DNA of 64,000 nucleotides from Prostheceraeus crozeri (GCA_907163375.1 CAJQUW010001859.1:372001-436000), one strand, 5' to 3'. Counted from the stretch's first letter, positions 24,075-37,104 are shown. Notes: generated from the sequence alone by a model not told the origin. A program made the numbers and translations.

Positions 24075-26039
24075 AAACTTTCTAGCGCTGTGGTGAACAC
24101 CGTTTTCATGTAACATTCTAACCTCTCAGTCACACTACAGTAGAAAACTGCTTTCAGTAAACCTGATGAAGCTAATATAACAGTCATGAAGTTTGAATTT
24201 TCTAATAAGGGAGCATTTGGCAACTGTCTCCAATAAAACTTTCTAACACTGAAAGTAAGTTACAAGACAATCTACACTGTGCAGTAAAACCTTTTCGATA
24301 AAACTTTCTTGTTCTGTGATGAGTTCGGTCAGTCATAAAACTTCAAAAATTCAAACTTAACTTTCACAAACGTGCGTCGCGGTGAAACTATTTGCCTACA
24401 CTAAACGTTGCAAACCATGATACACTTTCTGACTAGACTTACGAATAAACTTCGATGATCAAACTTTACTTTTACAAACGTGTGTCGCAGTAAAACTAGT
24501 TGACTACACTAACGCTTGCATTTCATGACATGTGTGTTTCATAAAACGTCATGATCAAACTTTCTAACTATACATCAACCTGTGTTGCAGTAAAACTTTT
24601 GTACGACATGATCAAGTTTCTGACTACACTCACAACAGCTTGTTCACTAGCGAAGAGAGAAGTCTGTGATGTGTTGCATGCGGTGCAAGGGTGGCCTCCC
24701 GTTTCATCCCTTCATCATTTCGTCTCCGTGATAGAGACAGTTCTTAAAAGAACTCATGGTTCATTCTCGCATGGTTGGCCAACTATCGGGAGACAAGTGC
24801 AATGGAGATTTTATGAGGTAGCCTGTGGCAGATAGCTAAATGTCGCCCTGGCGGTCAGAGTACAACGTTGAGACGAAAGGCAACCACTTGGAAACATGAC
24901 GCAGAGAGGTTTCACAAGGATTACCATTGCCCACGTCCCGTGCAGTACTCATCGCTACGGACTTCACCGCTGTCTCGAAAGAACGCCCACCAACAGGAAG
25001 TATGACACCGAAAATCTCCGTGACTTGCACCGTCCATGACTTGATAGCCAGACATGAAAACCGGTGGAGTTGGTAAGAGGAAACATTCCAAGTCGTTGCT
25101 TTGATCAGCTTGATAGCAAGCCGTAGAGAGAGATAGCAAGCCGTGATTCACCAGCGTTTTGCAATGGAGATGTTTAGATGCCACCCATGACAAGATAGCT
25201 AAGACTCAACCGATTGTCGTTCAAAGTGCTACGTTGGGAACTGTGTCAAATGCCCAACATGGGTCGCCCCAGCGGTTTCGGTCTAAATATGACACACTCC
25301 CTTGCCACACTTATCACTATGGCATCGTCCTCCGTGCCGAAGGATCACCCTGTCAGTGGAATATTACAGCAAAACTCTCCGTGTCTTGCTCGCTTTCAGT
25401 GAAAATCTGCTTGTATCATGGTAAGACATGAGAAGACTGGCTCAGACATCATTACAAATCCTTTCGTCGACTTCAGTAGGGTCAAAGACCCCAGAAAACC
25501 TCCAAAACTAGTGAATTAAAATTTTTCAACTTTTTAGCACTACTTATGAAATTTTATATGTAGTCTATCACTTAGGGCAGGTCAATAGCGACCGAACCTT
25601 TTTCAATCAAGTCAAACGGACTTGTAGAAGCAAAGTTACAAGCCTGTAAAGTTTTGGAGTCTTTTATGGCCTGGAGACGAAGGCCATCTCCTGGCGAACC
25701 TCTAAGTCTGACGCCTTGGCTGAGTTCAGCAATGAAATTTTCTAAGTCGGTTTCTTACAGAAATCCGCTTTGTCAGATTTCCAATGCTATCTTCAGAGCT
25801 CCGGTGCTCTTACTGGCTCTGGTGTCCCCTGCTGACAGCTTATTGTTTGCCATTTCAATAGCAAGCCATACATGAATTATCCATTCGAGAAGGAGCAAGT
25901 TGATGTGCCATTTCGACATTAAGGTTGCATACAATTCTTCCCAATTCAACCGAAGCGCGCGCAGATGAATCTAATTCTGTGTTTCTAATGCTATCATCAG
26001 AGCTCCGGAGTTCACCTACCCCAACCCAGTCGGGAGGAG

Positions 26040-26074
26040 AACTGATTTCCACAAGCAGAGTTTTCACTTATATA
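26040..26074 (-). promoter_or_regulatory. TATA + initiator promoter in right inverted repeat, inward-facing
   Basis: Minus-strand TATATAAG (26067-26074) and TCAGTT (26040-26045) with the same 31 bp geometry as the left-arm promoter. Transcription would run into the element from the right. Confidence 0.6.
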
Positions 26075-26229
26075 GTTTGTGACGATTAGCTGATGACGTA
26101 ATATTCATCATCCAAAAACTTTAAGCCCGTCTATCTCCAGTTCTACTGCTCCGATTGACTCCAAATTTTGAGTGCCATGTTTTATCGCTCTCCCCTTTCA
26201 TTTAAGCTATCCCTCGACCTTCTACGATG

Positions 26230-27190
26230 ACCAGAAGCTGAGCTGAAAAAACTCAGGGTTTTTTTTCTCTCCGATTGAGCTGGAAAGAAGTTCCTAGACC
26301 AAAAGTTCATGTAGATTCTGAATCTGGCCTCCGTTTTTCCATCCGAGACCTCCTTCATGTCGAAAAATCGACTTTCTCATCCCAAAACAACCAACACCTG
26401 CCTTTTCCAACTCTGACGTTTTCCTGCCATCTTTCCTCCCTCAACCCAGGAAGATAGGACCAAACTGAGCTTTCCACTGCATGTTTCTCACTCTTAGCTT
26501 TCAAATGAGCTATCACACGACTTTCTACGATCTCTAACACCAAAGTTGGAAGTTTGACAGGAGGGGGGGGGTCAGAACTTTTTCACTCCGATTGAGCTGG
26601 AAAGAAGTTACCAGACCCAACATTGGCCAAAACGTCCGAATTTGCACTCCGTTTTTCCATCCGAGACCTCCTTCATGTCGAAAAACGACTTTTCTCATCC
26701 AAAAACATCGAAACCTGACTTTTTCAACTCTGACATTTTCCTGCCATTTTCCTCCATAAACCCAGGAAAATAGGATCAAACTGAGCTTTCCACTGCATTT
26801 TTCTCACTCTTAGCTTTCAAATGAGCTATTGCACAACTTTCTACGATCTCTAACGCCAAAGTTGGAAGTTTGACAGGAGGGGGGGGGTGGGAGGTCAGAT
26901 CTTTTTCTCTCCGATTGAGCTGGAAACAACCCAAAATTTCACGTAGATTCCGAATCTGGCCTCCGTTTTCCCATCCGAGACCTCTTTCATGACGAAAAAC
27001 GACTTTTCTCATCCCAGAACATCCAAAACCTGCCTTTTCCAACTCTGACGTTTTCCTGCCATTTTTCCTCCCTAAACCCAGGAAGATAGGACCAAACTGA
27101 GCTTTCCACTGCATTTTTCTCACTCTTAGCTTTCAAATGAGCTATTGCACGACTTTCTACGATCCCTACAACCAAAGTTAAAAGATCGCT
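26230..27190 (-). repeat. ~325 bp tandem array in right arm (3 units)
   Basis: Same unit as in the left arm in opposite orientation, with unit boundaries near 26550, 26870 and 27185 and G-homopolymer runs at the junctions. Copy number differs from the left arm (3 versus 4), which indicates array turnover after the arms formed. Confidence 0.85.
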
Positions 27191-27353
27191 GCCGAGGGGG
27201 GGGGGTAGGGACCAGTATTCTCCTCTCGGACCCATCCATCCATCACATCCTTGGCACTCTCCCTCACCTTCCTTCGAGAGGGGGGGGGCTGAGTCAGCAT
27301 GATGACTCATCACTGCACTGCACTGGACTTGATTTTGGGATGGGATTACTACT

Positions 27354-27359
27354 TCCATG
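27354..27359. repeat. Target-site duplication of element 1, right (TCCATG)
   Basis: Exact copy of 10946-10951. Confidence 0.9.
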
Positions 27360-28682
27360 CTCATAATAATGCAGTACTAAACATGAAACCTTGCAGTCTC
27401 CTCTCCTGTAACATGCAATTTCATGTGCGCAGTTTGATATAAAATTTCCTTCTTCATGAGGCTGTGACATTGATAATTGTGACATGAAATTTGATTCGAT
27501 AATGAGACTTTCGTGATTCAATAAAACATTGAATAAATACAAAATAGGCTAACAAAGTTCTGCGTTAAATGGATTCAATTAAACAGCTGCTTCTGCTTAG
27601 CAATGTGATTCTTCAAAATTAACTGAGTTTTATTTGTGAAGCAAATACACATATGTTAATATATCCCTGAAAATTACTCATTCGATAAATGCGGAAAGTT
27701 CAATTACTATTCACATATTGAATTTCGGAATCGGCTTGAGCATATTTTTTTGACTACCGCACAGCTCTAGTTTGCAATACAAATTGAAGTAAGCGCATAT
27801 TCTATGTTATCATCTTGACTTAGTTTATTGTCAATCTTTTGGAGAATGCAACACACATCGCATTTTGCCAAATAGAATGTGGTTGGCATGAATCTTATTC
27901 AACGAAATCGATTGACGTTTTGAGTCAAAAAAGATTCTAAAGTTTTCAAATTGATTCTGACAAGACGCAATTGAGAATCGCTAATGTAATAATTGGGTTA
28001 GGTTGATGCATTAGTTGATGATATGTAATCGGCATTTTAACAGCACTTACCACTTGACAGCAGCTGCTTTTATGACAAAAAGTGATAACGTCTTGGATTC
28101 CTTCGATCAAATTGTAGATGTCTGCCACGGATTATTAAGAAGTAAATTGTAAGTAAAATAGGACATTGATATGCTTGTAAAAGCCGATTAGCACAAATAT
28201 TTATTTCATACTGCACGATCAATCATTCATTGCAAAATATTGTATGGAAGGGCTATGATGCATTAAAGTCAAATAAATAAGCTTAAACATAAAAAAAGTT
28301 CGCATATAGTTCAATTAGCTCGGAAATTGCATTTTCTCCTTCGCTTTGGAAGACACCGGAGACTGGTACAGCTACCTTGTGGTTAAATGTCTATTCTACC
28401 AGGATTTGTGGAGATTCTGTGGACGTTGTACTGCAAACATAGGGCTACTCTGTGGACAACTGGTTGACAGTTGCCGTTGATCAGGCAAGAATAGTTAGCT
28501 AATTAATCATTTGCTGAAGCATGAATTTCATGTTTTCTAAATTTGTTGACTTGTTTGATTTTGCAGACAGTTTAATAGCTCCGGGCCTCTATCAAGTCGG
28601 CAAAAAGCGCTTAAAGTTCAAACTTCAAAGTGAAGTAAGAACTTAATTTTAACAAAATGAAAGATAAGAATTCTTAACTTGT
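27360..28682. other. Non-coding stretch
   Basis: AT-rich sequence without recognisable genes or repeats. Confidence 0.5.
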
Positions 28683-29301
28683 CTAAACCTGTTTATTTTT
28701 ATCACTAAATGATATTTTATTGACTTCATTAGCTATTTGATCAAATTTTTCAATTTCGTCTAACGTAATGACATCATCATCACACACTCTTTGAAATTAA
28801 TAATGTAGATTATCATAAACTTCTTTAATATGTAAATGTTTATTTTTTAATGATTTTTGTTTCTTAGACATTAAAGATTTATCTAACATTGTAACAAGTG
28901 AAGTTGTAAAACCACCCGTACCTGTTAAAGCAGTAGCAATAACAGGAATTGTAAGAGCGCCAGAAGATATAACAATTGTTAAAGCACCTAAACTTTTTGT
29001 TAAAAATATTCCAATACCTTGTGTTACATTCTTAACTTTAGACCATCTCTTTCTTAATTTTTTATAATGCTCTAATCTTAATCATAATTGAGATTCCTTA
29101 TCTTTCAACAGAGGCAACAGAGGATGAACGTACTCTATCTTTGTGTTTTTCAATGTTCATCTTTTCAATGTTCATTTCACTTGTTTTTAATTGTGATAGC
29201 GAAGGATATATTTTCGAAGTTCCTTCCACTTTTGAAGTTCCTTCCATTTCTGAGGTTTCCATTTTTGTTTCTTCCATTTTTAATAAATTTTTTTGAGACA
29301 T
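28683..29301 (-). pseudogene. Small helical/membrane protein of element 2 (broken)
   Basis: Starts ATG at 29301. A Met/Glu/Ser-rich head is followed, after a frameshift near 29098, by a basic helix (YKKLRKRWSKVKN), a hydrophobic segment (ALTIVISSGALTIPVIATAL) that could be membrane-inserted, a Gly-Thr-Gly turn, and a charged C-terminal helix ending in a TAG at 28683-28685. Comparable helix-hydrophobic-helix proteins are common near the ends of invertebrate Polinton-like elements, but their function is unknown. The left-end copy (about 37742-38139, plus strand) is truncated where the terminal repeat ends. Confidence 0.5.
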
Positions 29302-29692
29302 AATTTTTATGAATTAGAGGGTTCTTAACCTGATTTAGACATAAAAATGGTTAAAAATTCACAAATCTAGGGGTACCTAAAATTACCATTTTTTCTGATG
29401 TTGTGTCTTAGAACAGTCATGATTTTGGTGGGGAGATCATAATTCTCAAAATTAGAGATTCCTAACTTTTATGATTTTTTCGTTGTCTTAGAACAGTCAT
29501 GATTTTGGTGGCAAATTAAAAAATACCATTTTTGAAAAAATTTGAAAAAAATCATAAAATTATTGGTACCCATGATTTTATGAATTAGAGGGTTCTTAAC
29601 CTAAAAAATGGTTAAAATTCATAAATTTAGGGGTACCTAAAATTACTAATTCTTTGTCTGTTGTGTCCTGGACCTGTCTTTATTCCATTACT
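28683..29692 (-). mobile_element. Displaced right terminus of element 2
   Basis: About 28925-29692 is an inverted copy of 37424-38137, the left end of element 2. Here the homology continues ~240 bp further into a small gene, as expected for the element's other end. It finishes CCATTACT at 29692 and is followed by GATGCT (29693-29698), the same 6 bp that precedes the left end at 37418-37423. A further ~21 bp of LINE-like sequence then matches the uninterrupted LINE at about 58621-58647 with one mismatch. Confidence 0.8.
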
Positions 29693-29698
29693 GATGCT
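29693..29698. repeat. Target-site duplication of element 2, displaced right end (GATGCT)
   Basis: Matches 37418-37423 exactly. The following bases continue the LINE reading frame across the ancestral insertion site. Confidence 0.75.
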
Positions 29699-29719
29699 GA
29701 CAAAGATGCGATTGATTCA

Positions 29720-30767
29720 TATTTCTCCTGTCGATCTTCCCAACCTCCCAAATTTCCCTTATCCAACTGTTAACATAAATTTACTGTGAATTTATTGCTT
29801 GTTCATAAAAAGTGATTGATTTTAGTTGATGTTTTATTAGCTTATGAATGCTCATATACCTTTATTCTGAACTAGAAAATAACTTGAAACGAAAGCTGAA
29901 ATTGATTATTGATTATTCAATGACACTTTGCGAATTAATCAAATGACTGCAAATTTTAAATATGACAGACATGGACGGGACCAAATGACTGAAACCTACA
30001 GGTCGGCCCGGACTGGAAGGTGAAAACAGAATCTGGACCTTGACTGACGGACACGGGTTGAAAATTCCGGTTCATGAGTTCTTTCACCCATGCGGGGGAA
30101 ATACTGCTTATACATTGCAATATGCAAAACTAACTTTTCTACCAAAATTTATGAGCTTATGAAAAAGGGTCTTTGGAAGAATTCAGTTGCAACGATAAAA
30201 AGTGATCGATAGTATTTAGATAGAATACAAGTACATAGTTCAGTATGCAGAGTACATGTAGAGTTTTTATATGAAAGATTGAATTCTTGTCTTCAACCAG
30301 CCTCTAAATTTTAATGAAAATCAACAAAAATCTCGAAAAGTCTTCTAATCGGCAAAAAATTAGCCGATTACCTATTATCGCTCCAACGCATCAATAATCG
30401 GCCGATTAATCGGTACATCCCTACTGAATCAGTACATTCCTGATGTCCATATTAAAAACCTGCCGTCTTTCTGATGTTGGGCCCCAACAGACAGTATAGT
30501 AAGAAGCATATGTGCGAATATTGTTTCCATAAATGAAGGAATTTTTGATATTTGACGTCCTTTCTGGGTATTACCATAATTTTTCGCTCCATTGATACTC
30601 TTAAAACATGCAGTTTCATGATATTGCAAAGTAATTTAGTAAATTGAGAAAGTGTTTTGACAGGAGGTCCATTTTTTCTGCCAAATCGGACAATCTTTGT
30701 TCCTTTCACTAAAAAATCCAAAGCAAGTTATCAGGGCATAGACTGACAGATGGGAAATAACTGCACG
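29720..30767. other. Non-coding stretch
   Basis: No gene recognised. Short frames near 30429-30721 look random. Confidence 0.5.
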
Positions 30768-30843
30768 TATTGGTGGATTAGAACCACCGATCTCTGGCAT
30801 TCTCGGTCACGCTCTACCAACTACCAACTGAGCTATCGACAGG
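30768..30843 (-). repeat. tRNA-like sequence (SINE head or tRNA pseudogene)
   Basis: The minus strand reads an A-box-like TAGCTCAGTTGGTAG with a duplicated TTGGTAG, then AGCGTGACCG, and a B-box-like GGTGGTTCTAATCCACC T-arm. The A-box duplication and the lack of a clean acceptor stem argue against a working tRNA gene. Confidence 0.55.
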
Positions 30844-31606
30844 TTGAGTATGATGAACCAGCTGTGAAGATGCAGCCTGCAGAGGATGCATTGACAAGCA
30901 ATACAATCTGAAATTTTCATTTTCATAAAATTCGATGAGGATATTAATAACACGTTTGTGACAGGTAACATTCACTTGAAATGGAATTAGCATTGGGAAA
31001 AGGAACGAAGTCGCTATTAAACTCCATGAGTTGACATGAATACCTTCAAATGTCTCTGTGCAAGTGGATGAAAAGTGATAATCGTTTTCTCTGAGTGTTG
31101 AATTATTTCCCCTCGAATGCAATTCTGTTTGACAAGCGTTGATGATAAACGTATTTAAGAAATTATACACGACATTGACATCTGCAACTGAAATCTTCTT
31201 GAAAAATGATGCTTAAAATTCCATTTCAGTTTAATAATGCAACTATGCTGTTATCTCAGAATTCTTTCCTAACTTCACATATTTTTTATCAAGGCAATCA
31301 AAACATCTTCAAATATCTTCAACTGATCTATGCAATGCTGCAACCGAATGTGTATAAATCCATGTCGACTTCTCTACGAACTAAGAAGAGGTAGCTACTC
31401 ATTTTCCGAGTTTTGCTGAGAATGAATTCTAGAAATGGTTGTCATTCTGTGAAATTTTCTGCAAAATTTCGTTCGAAATGGTTATTATAGATCCTATTTT
31501 GAATATTTAATTGAAATTAATTAATCAATTCTTTTTCAATTAACCGATTTTAAGTAATTGATTAATATTCAATTAACCGAATGCATCAGCTACACAAAAG
31601 CAAATC

Positions 31607-32160
31607 ATGAATTATCATTTGAAGTATATTGGTCCTTATATCATCATGGAATTGCGGCGAAGGATCACTCTTTGGTGGAATGCCATCCGGAAGCTTGGCG
31701 ATATCATACGAGATAAGAAAGTTCCCATAAATTTAAAGAGAAAGTCGTTCAACGAATGTATTCTTCCTACTATGACATATGACAGCGAAACATGGTCGCT
31801 AAATGATACGCAATTGGAGAAGCTCGTCACAACTCAACGGAAAATGGAGCGTATAATGATGGATATAACACTTCGTGACAGGAAGAGAGCCAGTTGGATC
31901 CGTCAGCAGACAGGGGTCACGGACATCACCCAGCGTATTCGGGAAAGTAAGCATCGATGGGCAGGACATGTGGCGCGACGAAATGACAACCGATGAACAA
32001 CACGGGTTACAGAATGGACTCCACGCAACTACGAAAGATCACGACAATCTAGAACGCAACATCGGACGCACATGGAGCCGCATGGCTAGTTTTGTGGACG
32101 CTGAAGAGAGAACGGTTCCTCCTAAGGGAGAGAGAAATACCCTGATGATGATGATGATAT
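31607..32160 (+). pseudogene. RTE-type LINE fragment (C-terminal region of ORF2)
   Basis: Encodes the region after the reverse-transcriptase palm: CILPTMTYDSETWSLN, MERIMMDITLRDRKRASWIR and KHRWAGHVARRNDNR, all typical of RTE/BovB-like C-termini. The frame shifts at about 31995, after which W.P-type sequence continues. It ends in an ATG/ATC-type short repeat (GATGATGATGAT near 32144), as RTE tails often do. The same fragment begins to reappear inverted at the right edge of the window. Confidence 0.8.
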
Positions 32161-32169
32161 CACTATAAA

Positions 32170-33750
32170 GAATTATTGGACCCTGCTAGTCATGCTTTAT
32201 AAAAAAGGAGTAGTCTAATTCATGCTGATTATCACGCAAGGAATCGCATCCAAGGTAAGGAATCAAAATCCAATTTTTGCAACTTGTCAAGCATCTGGCG
32301 ACCAAGTTTTATTTCATTTAAATGAATCAGTGAAACCCAAGAGTTGATATCATATAAGTTTGATTTGAATATAAAGTATCATTTTTGGTCACACTCTTCC
32401 TCTTTGTGAAATGCAATGAGGCAAAGAGTAGATGATACAGCATTAGCAAGCATGAAGTTGTGAAAGTGAATAAAATGCATTGGCAACCAATGCAATGCTG
32501 CTACAGGCTTTGATATGTAGGTTTTAATGTCACTATATGAATGATTCATAGATAGTGCTAATTAAGATATATTGATAATAAGAGCACATTTCCAAAACCA
32601 AAGGAAGATTGATAAAGACAGAAATAAATATATTCACGAATCAAAGAAGCTCAAAAAATGAACGTTCTTTCTGTATGCACAGATTCGGCTTTAAATGGAA
32701 AATATCACATTTTGTACTATGGCAATAGTTGAGCGGTTCCTAGCCTGCTTGCACACCTGAAAATCATTACTTCTGATTGAGCATATCTTGCTTCGACTCA
32801 CAGGAACGGAAATGTCCCGTCACAGCGAATTGTGGGGGCTGTTTTGACTTTGGTCGACTATTTGAGTTGAAAAGTCATATGGCGAACAGAACGAAGAGAA
32901 AGAGCATGGCAATCAAAAATGAGACTTCTCATGTTCAGCTTTTGTGGAAGACTGCTTATACAAATAAATCATATAAGATAATGATGACGATTCATTAGAA
33001 AAGTTGTCTAGATTTAGTTGAAAAAAGATCCGAACCATTGTATTTGTAATTACATACAAGTAATTGCTGTAAGCAAAAATCTTAAAAGGTTGCACTTTCA
33101 AAATTTTGCTTCAAAGATGCGCATAATTTCGTTGTTTATTAAAGCATCTGCAAAAACAAGTAAAAATTGAAAAAGTAATCTTACTTTGGTGATGGAAATG
33201 TGCATGTGTACAATCTCCCGCGATCCACATGCATCTCGGCCGTACTGCAAGAACTCAAGTGACTATCGGCTAACCAAAGGATTGAGCTGTGTCTGGTGAC
33301 TATTGTCTACAAATGCCCTTCGATCGTGCTCCAAGGAATCCATCTAATCTCCTCATGCGAAATGCAGATCTGCCGGGTCGCTCTCGTCCTAGATCCGCGA
33401 ACTCTTCCGCTTTTGAACCTAAGGCCTGAAGTTCTCTACCTGCATGTGCGCGAATTCCAGCACCCTGTCTCATTTAATACTAATTCAAAAAACTTTTACT
33501 TATCTGTTATGCATTCCTGGCTGGTATTCTTTTATTTTTGAGTCTCCAGATTAATTTTAAGTTTTACAAGTTAATGAATACGCAGACTCCAATCGTCTAT
33601 TAGTAGTGAAGCGCATATATCTCAATAAATGAGAATCAAGCAAATTCGAAGCAGTTACAATCAGTTGACAGAAGTTACAATGTACGAATAAATATACGAA
33701 GTCGCATTTACAAAAGGAAATCAGATCAGGAGCTCACTCAAAAGGACATA
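32170..33750. other. Non-coding part of the left arm
   Basis: No recognisable gene. Short frames (32777-32998, 33296-33541) recur in the right arm only because the DNA is duplicated. Confidence 0.5.
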
Positions 33751-33754
33751 ATTA

Positions 33755-34420
33755 TTATTTGGTTTGGTGATACTTGTGCATATTAAAGTCACAACAGGCC
33801 TTTACGAAGAAGGAATTCAAACGTCTTGTAGAGCGAGAAATGCTTAACGAAAAGTGATGAGAGTATCGCAAGCGATGAGGGACAATGTCATTTAATGAAT
33901 GCGAGGGATTTTCACATTCGATAAGGAACGAAAAAATGAGCTTTGTAAACAAACCATCAATGTCAGATAGCAGGTTGCACTTACAAGCATGGTTACAAAT
34001 TATGTGATGAGCACGTCTGACAATTCTTTTGATTTTCATAGACAGAGATTTCGATCGATGACAAAAAAGAGGAAAGAGGCATAAGTTAGCAAAGTAGAGA
34101 TCACTGAATTAAATACTTCAACCAATTTGTTTTTGGGTAGGAACGGTTTCAAGCGACGGATGGCATACAGTCGTTGTGATGCACAGTTTTGTAATGTGTT
34201 GGAAATGCTCATCCCATGTCAAGTTATCAGTCCATATAACTCCAAGGATTTTTAGGGTGTTTACTACGTCAATGTCAGAATAAGCTGGAACAGACACGAT
34301 GCGAGAACTTGCGAATATAATTTGCTTGCTTTTCAATCTGTTGATAGTCATGCGCTTTTCATCAACCCAAGCCTGAATGATTGATAAGTTAGACATCATT
34401 GAGTTATCTATTGAAATCCT
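33755..34420 (-). pseudogene. Non-LTR retrotransposon 3' fragment (CR1/L2-like), left arm
   Basis: The upstream frame (34399-34118) has the post-palm signature IQAWVDEKRMTINRLKSKQI followed by LKILGVIWTDNLTWDEHFQH, matching the L-x-x-LGV..D..L.W..HI pattern of CR1/L2-like reverse transcriptases. A second frame (34039-33755) carries the HPLNDIVPHR..YSHHF and RRLNSFFVKACCDFN tail. A frameshift or stop separates them. 5'-truncated. Confidence 0.75.
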
Positions 34421-37100
34421 CTCTATTGCTAAATTCCTTCAAAACGCCGGCGTCCTACGACTGTTCACGAAAAGGAGCACAACCTGAAGGGTATTTCGAA
34501 GCAAAATTAAATTTTTGATTATTCTCTCCTTCCTGATCACAGGTTTTTCTCTTTGAAATTGCTCTTCAAAAAATGCACATCATATGCATTTAACGGGTCA
34601 CCTGACGACGCATCGTAGTTCCGGTTGTGAAAATTTGTAAATAAATTCTGATTTCCTGAAGATTTATTTCCGATCAACTCTACACTCAGGATGCCTATTT
34701 TCTAAGAAATATATACGCATACAAATTCATTTCTGGATGCTTTCCAGAAGTTATCTTGAGCTCTGGAAGCACGAGGGCTAATGGAGTCTTCCCTCTGACT
34801 TTGATGTTCTCATGATTCAATCGCTTACAAAATTGCACACATGATTGCTAGCTTTACCAATTCAGTTATTTTGTTCTATAATCATAAATAATAGCAATTC
34901 AAAATTTCTATTTCTACCTTTTTAAAAAAATCGAAAAAGCATTTGTTGGAAATTGATGGTGGATGGCTTTGATAATAAAAATTGCACTTTGATCGCATGA
35001 AAACGTCTAAAGACAATGTTAAGAGCAGATAAGAATGTAGCAACTGCTCATCTTCATAAGCACGTGTTTCATTATTGTGAGGCATGATAGTCATCTCATT
35101 TCATACTTGTGAACCCATTTCTGTACCAAAAACAGACAACATTACTTATAAACCTATTGTGAGTAGTATTTAAGGATTGTTGCAATTATTCAAATAGTAA
35201 TTGCATAGATACATTTGTGGATGATTGAAATATTTATCACAACTTTATTTGCACTTTGTCGATGGTTGATAATAATTTGAATTGTTCAAGATCTTAATTT
35301 TGCAAGAATTTGACAAAGATATTCGATTTTCAAAAGTCACTTATAAATAAAGGTCATGTTTCAGTTCTATGTTTTTAGTTTTTATGTTACCATGAGCCAA
35401 ATTTGATAAAATTTTGATTGATTATCAGCCATGCGTAGAAATTCACAAGAAAAGTTGAGCCGTGACTATCATATACTTTTTGAGCAACATCAACAAAACG
35501 TCGGGTTCCAGGTCAAAGGGTCCCTGGGTAAAATAGGATTAATGCTCCCTTATTCTTTCACTGCTCACCTTGCACTTCAAAACTAAATCTGTTAATGCCA
35601 TGTGTGAACTCTCCGCAGAAAATCTGATTGGTAGATAATAATATTTGACAGATTCATCGGAAACTTGCTAATTGCGCATGCATGTATACTCCAGTGGCAT
35701 TACAATGAGTATTACAATATGTACAGTTGTAAAATGAAATGCCTGACCCTTTCATTCAGATTGTGTCCATTCGGCAACATTTCGACCAACATCTTTTGGG
35801 ACAATATTGCGCAGCAAAAATTTATAACCAAAAGAAAGAAGAAATCGATGCAATTCTAATGCCAGCACTCCCAACCTCGTTTGATGTCTAGAACGCCAGG
35901 AAAAGAACTTCAATTTTGAAATTAATTGTATAATGAAAGTATTAATATTCATCTTCGTGGTTTTGGCAATTAGATTTTTGATATAAACGCATCATAGTTT
36001 TTACCAGATGTCCTTCGCAACATCTGCTAACAATTTGGAAGTTTCCGGAAATGGCATAATGGTTAACCTACAAATTATCACAGATCCAAATAGTAAATCC
36101 AATAAAGCAGGATTGATCACTAAAATATAGATCGTCAAGATACTTTCTATCGTGATACGCATGTAGAATGACCAAGTTTGAATACGATTGACTCTTAAAT
36201 TAATTTTCATTCAGTTGCTATACCGGAAGTGAATGAATGTATATTGATTTGATAGATATATATTGATATAATTAATGCATCAATTTTTCTTTATATACAT
36301 CAGTTTGACTTTCGACATTCATTAAGTATTCAATACATGTGCACATGTGTTAACATGTGCATGCAAGTGGTGTTGTAAATGATCTTTTAGCGAATCTTTC
36401 TATGAACAACATTGTAGTGAAGTATGCATTTCAAGCAATCGATCAGCCTGCCAGTCAGCCTTTCCAAACGTATTTTGTGAATTTTGTTTTAGTTCAATTT
36501 GAAAATCTTGTAGGATCATGAAATTGTTGCATCGATCTCTCCGGCTAATCACTATTGACAATAGCATTTCTCGCACGGCTACTCGAAAATTAGTTGAACG
36601 ACGTTTGGGTCACTTTTCATCCGAAATACTCCTGCTTCCATTTTGTTTGCGTATTTTATGATAAGGCCGCTATGTCCATGGATTAGTAAGAGATGAAGTC
36701 TGAGGTCAGAATATATAATATGCTAAATTTCAATTATTCATTTCCAAGAATAAACTCCGTGATTTAACTAAAGAAATCTTGACTTAAGAAATGATTGACG
36801 GTAAGAATCCATGAAAGTGTTGTGTCAGTAGCATGCGATTATAGCTGCTTAAATTCTTCACAAGTCTAACAAATCGAAGTTGTGTGAGCGGCATCATGAA
36901 GACATGAACAAAGGAAAAGGAAATAGAGATGATCCAAATTCATATCGATATATCAACCTATCATCCTGCATAGAAAAGATTATTACTGACGAAAATTGTA
37001 AATACACGACTCAACAATTGGTTACTGAAAAATTACGTTATTAAGCAGAACAAAACCAGTTTTAAGAAAGGAAGTTCTGCATTGGATAGCGATATAAGCA
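34421..37100. other. Non-coding part of the left arm
   Basis: No recognisable gene. About 35780-35900 has a diverged third copy at 54660-54790 outside the duplication (shared CATCTTTTGGG and CAAAAATTTATAACC), showing an older interspersed repeat. Confidence 0.5.
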
Positions 37101-37104
37101 GATA

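Larger units (their letters stand above)
10952..27353. mobile_element. Element 1: 16.4 kb Polinton-like element, complete at both ends
   Basis: The ends are perfect inverted termini (AGTAGTAATCCCATCCC and its complement) flanked by 6 bp duplications TCCATG. The inverted repeats are unusually long (about 4.4 and 3.3 kb), carry a ~325 bp tandem array, and each holds an inward promoter. The single-copy core (15.3-24.1 kb) carries a stand-alone polymerase N-terminal-domain-like protein, a spliced DNA polymerase B gene, tandem repeats and a TBP-like gene. No integrase, protease, capsid or ATPase is visible, unlike typical Polintons, so it is either a non-autonomous derivative or a distinct lineage. 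The polymerase is inactivated by stops and a frameshift, yet both inverted repeats stay highly similar. Confidence 0.85.
24075..27353 (-). repeat. Element 1 terminal inverted repeat, right arm
   Basis: Inverted match of 10952-15332, with one fewer ~325 bp unit. It ends GGGATTACTACT immediately before the duplication TCCATG. Confidence 0.9.

Noticed and set aside
30768-30843. Functional tRNA gene
   Set aside because: The A-box region is duplicated and the acceptor stem does not pair. Better explained as a SINE head or pseudogene.
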